From Rhodobacter sp. (GTDB lineage: Bacteria > Pseudomonadota > Alphaproteobacteria > Rhodobacterales > Rhodobacteraceae), in the NCBI GenBank assembly GCA_030066215.1, contig JASJCA010000009.1, positions 1 through 56,201 on the forward strand: DNA of 56,201 nt, given 5' to 3'. The position numbers and the translations under genes were made by a program. Below, one piece after another: positions 50,453 to 56,201 of this stretch; position 1 is the stretch's first letter, and every line of letters starts with the position of its first letter. The notes under the pieces were generated by a model that worked only from the letters and a program-made list of their open reading frames with translations, did no database searches and was not told the origin of the DNA.

Positions 50453-50986
50453 ATGACCCGTTTTCTTCTGACCACCGCCCTCGTCCTGCCGACGGTGGCG
50501 TTTGCAGCCGGCGGCGGCAGCTCCAACCCGCCAACCCAGACCAACACCACGACGACCTGCAAAAACGGCCAGGTCTGGTCTCAGTCGATGCAGAAATGCG
50601 TGAACCCGCAATCGGGCTCGCTGCAGGATGACGAGCTCTACCAGGCCGCGCGAGAATTCGCCTATGCCGGTCAGCATGAGAATACGCTGAATGTCCTGGG
50701 CGAGATGTCCGACCCGCAGGACGATCGGGTGCTGACTTACAAGGGCTTTTCCCACCGCAAGATGGGCGATGCAGCGCTCGGCAACGCCTATTACCGGCAG
50801 GCCATTGCGAAGAACCCCGACAATTTGCTTGCACGGTCTTACATGGGTCAGGGATTTGTCGAGGCGGGCGATTTCGTCGGCGCGCGCGAGCAACTTCTGC
50901 AGATCCGCGCCCGCGGCGGCCAAGGCACTTGGGCGGAGACGGCGCTTTTGCAGGCAATCGAAACCGGCACCGGCTATTCATATTGA
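50453..50986 (+). CDS. Secreted TPR protein with Cys motif
   Basis: A 177-residue protein. After a signal peptide (about 1-19, ending AFAAG) comes a Gly/Ser/Thr-rich linker and CKNGQVWSQSMQKCV, the third CxxGxxWxxxxxxCV motif in a row. Residues about 60-165 form two to three TPR-like helix pairs (AREFAYAGQHENTLNVLGEM, GNAYYRQAIAKNPDNLLARS, GFVEAGDFVGAREQLLQI). An in-frame ATG at 50441 is an alternative start; GGAGCG favours the later one. It may bind a protein partner in the periplasm. The shared motif ties it to the two smaller neighbours. Confidence 0.82.
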   Translation: MTRFLLTTALVLPTVAFAAGGGSSNPPTQTNTTTTCKNGQVWSQSMQKCVNPQSGSLQDDELYQAAREFAYAGQHENTLNVLGEMSDPQDDRVLTYKGFSHRKMGDAALGNAYYRQAIAKNPDNLLARSYMGQGFVEAGDFVGAREQLLQIRARGGQGTWAETALLQAIETGTGYSY

Positions 50987-51083
50987 GCACTAGTCTCGGG
51001 CGACAAAACAGGGCGCCCGAGAACCGAACGTTAAGGCCTGTCTGCAATTTTGCCTCCGGAACGCAACGTGAACGGAGGCACAT

Positions 51084-52151
51084 GTGGACGCGCAGGCACT
51101 GTCCAACGCGCCTGCCGCGCCGGCACCGGTGACCGGGCCCGGCGGGGCGACATTGTCGCGACGGCAAAAGGCGGCGATCGTGGTACGGCTGCTGCGGGCC
51201 GAGGGCCTGGAGCTTTCTTTGGCCGACCTGCCGGAAACGCTGCAGGTCGCGCTGACCCAGGACATGAGCGCGATGCGTTACATCGATCGCGCGACCCTGG
51301 ATGCGGTGGTGCGGGAATTCGTGCAGGAGCTCGATGGCATCGGGCTGGCCTTTCCCGGTGACGTCTCGACGGCGCTGTCGGTGCTTGACGGTACGATCAG
51401 CAACGCGGCAGCAGACCGGCTGCGCCTGCAGCTCAGCGCCGGCAAGTCCGCAGATCCGTGGGAACGTCTGGCGGCACTCGACCCGCCGGACCTGCTGCCG
51501 TTTCTCGAAAGCGAAAGCATCGAAGTCGGCGCGGTGCTGCTTTCGAAACTCAAGGTGTCAAAATCTGCCGAACTCTTGGGGCTGTTACCGGGCGAGCGCG
51601 CGCGCCGTATCGCCTATGCGATGTCACGCACCAGCGGCGTGTCGCCGGCCACAGTCGCCCGGATCGGCGCGGCATTGGTCAAACAGCTTGACGAGAAGAC
51701 GCCGAAGGCATTCGCGTCCGATCCCGTCGATCGGGTCGGGGCAATCTTGAATTTCTCGCCCGCAGCGACGCGCGACGAGGTTTTGGAAGGGCTGCAGACG
51801 GAGGATGCCGGTTTCGCCGAGCAGGTGCGCCGGGCGATCTTCACCTTCGCCAACATTCCGGCCCGGGTCGAAGCCCGCGACGTGCCGAAGATCACCCGCG
51901 ACGTGGAGGCGGCGGTGCTGACCACGGCGCTTGCCGCGGCGGTGGCGCGCGAGGGTACCGACGAGGCGGCGGCAGCCGAGTTCATCCTGTCGAACATGTC
52001 GCAACGCATGGCGGCGCAGTTGCGCGACGAAATGCAAGCGGTGGGCAAGGTGCGCGACAAAGAGGCCGAGGCGGCGATGAACGCGGTGATCTCGGCCATC
52101 CGCGCGCTGGAGGCAGCGGGCGAAATCGTTCTCGAAACGCCCGAAGACTAG
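51084..52151 (+). CDS. Divergent FliG-like protein
   Basis: A 355-residue all-alpha protein. LSRRQKAAIVVRLLRAEG at the start resembles FliG N-terminal domains, and the C-terminal part (FTFANIPARVEARDVPKITR, then NMSQRMAAQLRDEMQAVGKV and IRALEAAGEIVL) resembles FliG-C. The usual middle-domain EHPQ motif is not visible. FliG forms the rotor switch of the flagellar motor. There are no flagellar genes nearby, so it is either an orphan main FliG or a paralogue. A GGAGG ribosome site stands before the GTG start. Confidence 0.8.
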   Translation: MDAQALSNAPAAPAPVTGPGGATLSRRQKAAIVVRLLRAEGLELSLADLPETLQVALTQDMSAMRYIDRATLDAVVREFVQELDGIGLAFPGDVSTALSVLDGTISNAAADRLRLQLSAGKSADPWERLAALDPPDLLPFLESESIEVGAVLLSKLKVSKSAELLGLLPGERARRIAYAMSRTSGVSPATVARIGAALVKQLDEKTPKAFASDPVDRVGAILNFSPAATRDEVLEGLQTEDAGFAEQVRRAIFTFANIPARVEARDVPKITRDVEAAVLTTALAAAVAREGTDEAAAAEFILSNMSQRMAAQLRDEMQAVGKVRDKEAEAAMNAVISAIRALEAAGEIVLETPED

Positions 52152-52698
52152 CGTCGCGCCGGATTGCAGGACGAGCTAGTCGGTGGCCGGTGACGGTGCG
52201 CCGTGGGAGCCTTGCGGTGGCGTTGCAGGCGGTCGCTGAAGGCGGAGGTGTCTTGGAACGGGCAAAGGACTGATGCCCCGGGCACGGCCCTTAGGCGCGC
52301 AGCCCAGCCGTGCCCATCGCCAACCCGCCCCGGAGGGGTGGTCATGGGTTTAGAGCTGCGCAGCACTTGAGATCCTACGGGCTCGACGACCACAAGGTGC
52401 CGCCGATCGGACGTCGAATCGCCACCCGGTTGGTCGGCGACAGGCACGGCTCTTCGCGGAATTGCCAACTTCAGCTTCGATCCAAAACCAGATCCACCGA
52501 AGTGCGGCAGTGGGCGTCGCGATCAAGACCTAAAGTGGGTCAGTGCCTTAGTGCCAATGAGCCGTCTCTGATCTACCCTAACAGTTCACGACGCTGAAAA
52601 GCGTGCAGGCTCCGCGATCAGGGGGGGCGTCCCCGCGCCCGGCTCGGCCCCGGCCATGCGATATGGACAGGCATCGCCGCCACACGTACGCTTCGGCC
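52152..52698. other. Gene-free gap holding an R2 repeat
   Basis: About 550 bases without a plausible gene. The centre (52307-52449) is a copy of the R2 repeat, annotated separately. On either side I find no tRNA, terminator with a T-run or conserved frame; translations are Arg/Pro-rich. The right end must hold the promoter of the nitrile hydratase-like operon, possibly near 52530-52600 where the sequence is less GC-rich. Confidence 0.6.
52307..52449 (+). repeat. Short interspersed repeat, family R2, copy 2
   Basis: About 143 bases matching 45364-45507 in the opposite orientation. It starts GCCGTGCCCATCGCCAACCC, continues GCCCCGGAGGGGTGG, has the shared inner blocks GATCCTACGG and GGACGTCGAATCGCCACCC, and ends GGTCGGCGACAGGCACGGC. 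The right inverted end has more mismatches than in copy 1, as expected for a decaying, non-coding element. Confidence 0.85.
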
Positions 52699-53037
52699 AT
52701 GAGCGACACTACCGGACGGCGATGGCACGATATGGGCGGGCAAGAGGCCGGTGCCGTCGACTTGGCCGAGCACGACTACGCGCTTTGGGAAAAACGCGTC
52801 GACGCCCTGATGGTGATCTGTTCCGCCAAAGGACTTTTCACCGTCGACGGCCTGCGTCGCGCGCTTGAGGACATGGGTGCAGAGGCGTTCGAAACCATGA
52901 CCTATTACGAACGTTGGGTCGCCGCAGTGAACCAGAATCTGGTCGAGGACGGGGTCTACACGCTGGAGGAACTCGGCCGGCGCATGGATCAGGTCAGGGA
53001 CCGCGGCGCCACTTATGGCGAGGCCGCCGATGGCTGA
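52699..53037 (+). CDS. Nitrile hydratase beta subunit, N-terminal half (separate gene)
   Basis: A 112-residue protein matching the helical N-terminal domain of nitrile hydratase beta: DYALWEKRVDALMVICSAKG, then MTYYERWVAAVNQNLVEDGV, the conserved YYE-W segment. The C-terminal SH3-like half is not attached but encoded as its own gene 490 bases downstream. This split occurs in thiocyanate hydrolase (ScnB/ScnA) and toyocamycin nitrile hydratase. A nitrile hydratase activator is the alternative, since activators resemble this domain. It overlaps the cupin gene by eight bases. Confidence 0.82.
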   Translation: MSDTTGRRWHDMGGQEAGAVDLAEHDYALWEKRVDALMVICSAKGLFTVDGLRRALEDMGAEAFETMTYYERWVAAVNQNLVEDGVYTLEELGRRMDQVRDRGATYGEAADG

Positions 53038-53536
53038 GACGCCGCTGGTCCTTAAGGCCGCGCAGATTGAGGCCGCACCGTTCGATTTCCGGCATCCGCT
53101 CGACGACAATGCTGCGATCCGGCTCTTCGCGCTTAGCCACCTCACGGGGATGACAAACACGTCCGTGTCCCTCGCCCATCTCGCACCCGGCCACTGTTCC
53201 TACCCCAAACACCGGCATCACGCGGCGGATGAATGGATCTACCTGCTCTCGGGCAGCGCCACACTGGAGATGGACGATGCCAGCCACAGCCTCGGCCCGG
53301 GGGACTTCGCCGCGTTCCCCGCAGGCGGACCCGCGCACAAGCTGACCAACACCGGCGAGGCGACCCTCATCTATCTGATGGGCGGCAACCGCGCCGCGGT
53401 TGAAGTGGCCGATTTCCCCGAGCAGGCCAGCCGCCTCACGATCGTCAACACCGGTCCGATGCCGCAGGCAGAGGTGTCGCCGCTCGATGCACACGCGCCC
53501 TTCGACTATTTTGCCAGGGACAAGGATGATGGCTGA
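53030..53536 (+). CDS. Cupin-domain protein inside the nitrile hydratase-like operon
   Basis: A 168-residue single-domain cupin. Motif 1 is PKHRHHAADEWIYLLSG (metal-binding His, His and Glu) and motif 2 includes GDFAAFPAGGPAHKLTNTG with the last His. The ATG at 53030 overlaps the end of the beta-N gene; an ATG five codons earlier is possible. Inserting a cupin between the two halves of a nitrile hydratase beta subunit is unusual. It may be a metal-dependent enzyme acting on the same substrate or product, or a sensor. Function not known. Confidence 0.82.
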   Translation: MAETPLVLKAAQIEAAPFDFRHPLDDNAAIRLFALSHLTGMTNTSVSLAHLAPGHCSYPKHRHHAADEWIYLLSGSATLEMDDASHSLGPGDFAAFPAGGPAHKLTNTGEATLIYLMGGNRAAVEVADFPEQASRLTIVNTGPMPQAEVSPLDAHAPFDYFARDKDDG

Positions 53537-53798
53537 GCGGGTCCGGGTCCGCACTATGATGCCGCCCGGCCACGTGCGCACGCCGGCCTATTTGCGCGGC
53601 AAAACCGGCACCGTGGAACGCGCGCTTGGGCGCTTCGGCAATCCCGAAGAGCTCGCCTATGGCCGCGCGACCGACACCCGCGAGCTCTACCGTGTCCGGT
53701 TCACCATGTCCGAGATCTGGGGCAAGGATGCTGAGCGGTCGACAGACACGGTCGATGCCGAGATCTTTGCCCACTGGCTGGACCGGTTGGAGGACTAA
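53526..53798 (+). CDS. Nitrile hydratase beta subunit, C-terminal half (separate gene)
   Basis: A 90-residue SH3-like protein matching the C-terminal domain of nitrile hydratase beta or thiocyanate hydrolase alpha. VRVRTMMPPGHVRTPAYLRG contains the conserved Arg and Pro-x-Tyr-x-Arg-Gly, and LYRVRFTMSEIWG the family-wide V-F-x4-WG. Two adjacent ATGs (53526, 53529) are possible starts; the gene overlaps the cupin gene by about ten bases. Its Arg residues normally contact the metal cluster of the alpha subunit encoded next, one base after its stop. Confidence 0.83.
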   Translation: MMAERVRVRTMMPPGHVRTPAYLRGKTGTVERALGRFGNPEELAYGRATDTRELYRVRFTMSEIWGKDAERSTDTVDAEIFAHWLDRLED

Positions 53799-53799
53799 G

Positions 53800-54444
53800 A
53801 TGCCGCATGACCATCCCAGCCATGAGGGGATCAGCCCGTCGGGCCACCCCTACCGCAACGACAACGACACGCCGCTGAGCTATTGGCAGACGATGGAAAT
53901 CGCCATGCGCGAGCTTCTGATCGAGAAGGGCGTGACCACGGCCGAAGAGATCGCCCTGCAGATCGACGCGATGGATGCCCGGTCCCCGGCCAACGGCGCG
54001 GCCGTCGTCGCCCGCGCCTGGACCGACCCCGCCTTCAAGGCGCGCCTGCTTGACGACGCCAGCGCCGCCAGCCGTGAGATGGGCTTTGACATCGGGCCGT
54101 TGCGCCTGATTGCCGTGGAGAACACCGAGACGGTGCACAACGTCATCGTCTGCACGCTCTGCTCGTGCTACCCGCGCAACCTGTTGGGCCTGCCGCCGGA
54201 TTGGTACAAGTCCCGCGCCTATCGCTCGCGCACCGTGCGCGCGCCGCGCAAGGTCTTGCGCGAGTTCGGCCTCGATCTACCCGATGACGTCACCGTGCGG
54301 GTCCACGATTCGACCGCCGACATGCGCTATATCGTGCTGCCGCAGCGACCCGCCGGCACGGACAGCCTGTCCGAGGCCGCGCTCGCACAGCTTGTCACCC
54401 GTGATTCGATGATCGGCACCGGCCTGCCCCGCGCGCCCGCATGA
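53800..54444 (+). CDS. Nitrile hydratase alpha / thiocyanate hydrolase gamma-type subunit
   Basis: A 214-residue catalytic subunit. The metal-binding claw CTLCSCY is at residues 118-124; Thr and Tyr in it mark the cobalt type, and the second and third Cys positions are usually oxidised. Downstream, LLGLPPDWYKSRAYRSRTVR is a conserved family block. The enzyme hydrates nitriles to amides, or thiocyanate to carbonyl sulfide and ammonia in the three-subunit variant. The split beta subunit favours the latter architecture, but the substrate is not determined. Its end overlaps the EamA transporter gene by ATGA. No separate cobalt transporter is present. Confidence 0.87.
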   Translation: MPHDHPSHEGISPSGHPYRNDNDTPLSYWQTMEIAMRELLIEKGVTTAEEIALQIDAMDARSPANGAAVVARAWTDPAFKARLLDDASAASREMGFDIGPLRLIAVENTETVHNVIVCTLCSCYPRNLLGLPPDWYKSRAYRSRTVRAPRKVLREFGLDLPDDVTVRVHDSTADMRYIVLPQRPAGTDSLSEAALAQLVTRDSMIGTGLPRAPA

Positions 54445-55328
54445 ACTGGTTCCGGCGCCTCTCGGGCACGGCGCAGGGCATCCTTTTGATGATCGTGACG
54501 GTGTTCTTCTTCACCTTCATGGACGTGCTCGGCAAGTCGATCGCGCACCGCACCGACACTGTGATGGCGATCTGGGCGCGGTATTTGGGCCAGACCGTTG
54601 TGGTGTTCCTGCTGGTGTTACCGCGTCTGCAGATCGTTTTGCGCACCAAATACCCAGGTTTACAGCTTCTGCGCTCGGTCTTTCTCTTGGCCGCCACGTG
54701 CTGTTTCTTCTTCGGCTTCGTGCGCATCGGGCTGGCCAACGCCTCGGCGATAATGGCGGTCAATCCGGTGCTGATCACGCTCGGCGCGGCGCTGGTTCTG
54801 GGCGAGCGGTTTGGTCTGCGCCGCGCGGTCGGCGTTGGCACCGCGCTGATCGGGGCGCTGATCATTATCCGCCCGGGCTCTTCGGTGTTTTCGGGCTACG
54901 CCGTGCTGCCATTTGCCGCCGCCGTGTTCTATTCGGCCTATGCGTTGACCACGCGCTTCGTCGGCAAAGACGAGGATGCCTGGACCTCGCTGCTTTACAC
55001 TGCGGCCTTCGGCGCGGTGATCCTCAGCGCCGTCGTCCCCGCCTTTTGGGTCCCGCCCGACCTGGCCACGGTCCTGATGATGCTGGCGATCGGGGCGATC
55101 GGCGCCTTGGGCCATTTCTGCCTGATCCGCGCGCTGATGTCCGCTGAGGCCAGCACGATCGCGCCGTTTTCCTATTTCGGGCTCCTCTTCGCCACGCTTT
55201 GGGGCATGGGCATCTTCGGCGAATACCCCGACCGGGTCACCTATCTCGGCGCGCTTGTGATCGTTGGGGCCGGGATTTATGTCTGGCACCGCGAAACCCG
55301 GGCCGCACGCGAGGCCCCCGCCGAATAG
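54441..55328 (+). CDS. EamA/DMT-family transporter
   Basis: A 295-residue ten-span inner-membrane transporter with two EamA repeats; AVNPVLITLGAALVLGERFG ends the first and APFSYFGLLFATLWGMGIFG lies in the second. It is translationally coupled (ATGA) to the nitrile hydratase-like alpha gene, which suggests it moves that enzyme's substrate or product, although EamA genes are common and promiscuous in this group. It is unrelated in detail to the EamA gene near 46 kb. Confidence 0.87.
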   Translation: MNWFRRLSGTAQGILLMIVTVFFFTFMDVLGKSIAHRTDTVMAIWARYLGQTVVVFLLVLPRLQIVLRTKYPGLQLLRSVFLLAATCCFFFGFVRIGLANASAIMAVNPVLITLGAALVLGERFGLRRAVGVGTALIGALIIIRPGSSVFSGYAVLPFAAAVFYSAYALTTRFVGKDEDAWTSLLYTAAFGAVILSAVVPAFWVPPDLATVLMMLAIGAIGALGHFCLIRALMSAEASTIAPFSYFGLLFATLWGMGIFGEYPDRVTYLGALVIVGAGIYVWHRETRAAREAPAE

Positions 55329-55337
55329 GCAGGAGCG

Positions 55338-56201
55338 ATGGCGAAACCGAGACGCGGCTGGCCGGAATACCTGACCAACCTGGCCATTCGCCTGGTTTTA
55401 GGGATGGCCATGGTGCTGCCCTATGGCGCCAGGGTGCGGTTCGTCGGCTGGGTGACGAGCCGCGTCGTCGCGCCGCTGGCCGGCTGGCGGCGGCGCATCC
55501 GCGACAATCTGAGCTTGATCCTGCCGGATCTGCCGCCGGCCGAGGTGCGCCGCCTGGAACGCGCCGTGCCGGACAATTTTGGCCGCGCGCTGATCGAGAG
55601 CTATTCCGGCCCCGCCTTCATCGCCCGCGCCGCCGCCGCGCCGGTCACCGGCCCCGGCGCAGACGCCTTGGCCGAGGCCCGGGACCAGGGCCGCCCGGTG
55701 ATCCTGGTCACCGGCCATTTCGGCAATCACCAGGCCCCGCGCGCCGCATTGATCGCCAAGGGCTATCGCGTCGGCGGGCTCTACATGCCGATGTCGAACG
55801 CCTATTTCAACGACCGCTACGTGGCCGAGCTGACACGCCTCGGCACGCCGCTGTTCGAACGCGCGCCGAAGGGCCTGGCGCAGATGGTGCGGTTTCTGAA
55901 GTCGGGCGGCATGGTGGGTATGGTCGCCGATCACTTCATGAAACATGGGCAACCCATTGATTTTATGGGACAACCGGCTTGGACCGCCCTTTCGGCGGCA
56001 GAGATGGCGCTGAAATACGACGCGCTTGTGATCCCAATCTACGGCCTGCGCCAGCCCGACGGCCTAGGGCTAGAGATCGTCGTCGACGCCCCGATCCCGC
56101 ACGGCGATCCGGTCGACATGACCCGCGCCCTCAACGCCAGTCTCGAGACGCTGGTCCGCGCCCACCCAGAGCAATGGTTCTGGATCCACCGCCGCTGGAA
56201 A
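55338..56201 (+). CDS. LpxL/HtrB-family lysophospholipid acyltransferase (3' truncated)
   Basis: The first 288 codons of an acyltransferase gene cut by the right edge of the window; no stop codon is reached. The catalytic motif HFGNHQ (His-x4-Asp/Glu-like, here VTGHFGNHQAPR) and the late WFWIHRRWK are typical of LpxL/HtrB lipid A acyltransferases and related lysophospholipid acyltransferases. A short hydrophobic N-terminal segment would anchor it. AGGAGCG precedes the ATG. It follows the EamA gene by nine bases. Only a few residues are likely to be missing at the C-terminus. Confidence 0.85.
   Translation, partial: MAKPRRGWPEYLTNLAIRLVLGMAMVLPYGARVRFVGWVTSRVVAPLAGWRRRIRDNLSLILPDLPPAEVRRLERAVPDNFGRALIESYSGPAFIARAAAAPVTGPGADALAEARDQGRPVILVTGHFGNHQAPRAALIAKGYRVGGLYMPMSNAYFNDRYVAELTRLGTPLFERAPKGLAQMVRFLKSGGMVGMVADHFMKHGQPIDFMGQPAWTALSAAEMALKYDALVIPIYGLRQPDGLGLEIVVDAPIPHGDPVDMTRALNASLETLVRAHPEQWFWIHRRWK

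Noticed and set aside
52699..53037. Calling the first gene of the hydratase operon a nitrile hydratase activator
   Set aside because: A separate C-terminal beta half is present in the operon, so this protein is needed as the N-terminal half; activators normally lie downstream of alpha and beta.

Overview
The window is high-GC (about two thirds G+C by eye) chromosomal DNA of an alphaproteobacterium, most likely a Rhodobacteraceae/Roseobacter-type organism. I infer this from the divergent ratA/COQ10-like and hpt genes, an aglEFGAK alpha-glucoside operon with aglR, TRAP transporters, purB followed by tiny Cys-motif secreted proteins, and G-run hairpins between convergent genes. There is no rRNA, tRNA, CRISPR array, transposase or integrase. 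Nearly all genes are intact and tightly packed; the last one runs off the right edge.

Layout. 1-541: a perfect 108-bp inverted repeat, then gene-free DNA. 542-12.8 kb: phosphomannomutase, an NMT1/SsuA-type ABC importer, RatA/COQ10 and Hpt, a LysR regulator divergent from two c-type cytochromes, and an HpaI-type aldolase divergent from a complete TRAP transporter. 12.9-24.8 kb: an alpha-glucoside island (aglK-A-G-F and two tandem aglE genes on the minus strand; aglR, a GH1 glucosidase and glucokinase on the plus strand) with two identical palindromic operators in the divergent promoter region.

25.2-43.6 kb is the most interesting part and looks like a complex-lipid locus. It encodes a serine-palmitoyltransferase-like alpha-oxoamine synthase, a DUF4833-like secreted protein, myo-inositol-phosphate synthase, an SDR closely resembling eukaryotic 3-ketodihydrosphingosine reductase, a CdsA-like CTP transferase, an LptF/LptG-like permease pair, a LicC-type nucleotidyltransferase, two CDP-alcohol phosphatidyltransferases, a PimA-like glycosyltransferase, a desaturase/hydroxylase resembling eukaryotic dihydroceramide desaturase DES1, a Stealth-type sugar-phosphate transferase, an FGGY kinase, a polytopic membrane protein, a PhyH-type dioxygenase and a SyrD/PvdE-type ABC exporter. 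My reading is that these genes make, decorate (inositol phosphate, then a hexose) and export a sphingoid-based lipid. That is inference from family membership and clustering; no ceramide N-acyltransferase was recognised.

43.6-56.2 kb is mixed: membrane proteins, an endonuclease/phosphatase-fold protein, two EamA transporters, a CPA1 antiporter, purB, three small secreted proteins sharing a CxxGxxWxxxxxxCV motif, a divergent FliG-like protein, a nitrile hydratase/thiocyanate hydrolase-like operon whose beta subunit is split around a cupin gene, and a truncated LpxL-like acyltransferase. Two families of short non-coding repeats with imperfect inverted ends, each present twice, sit in the larger gaps.
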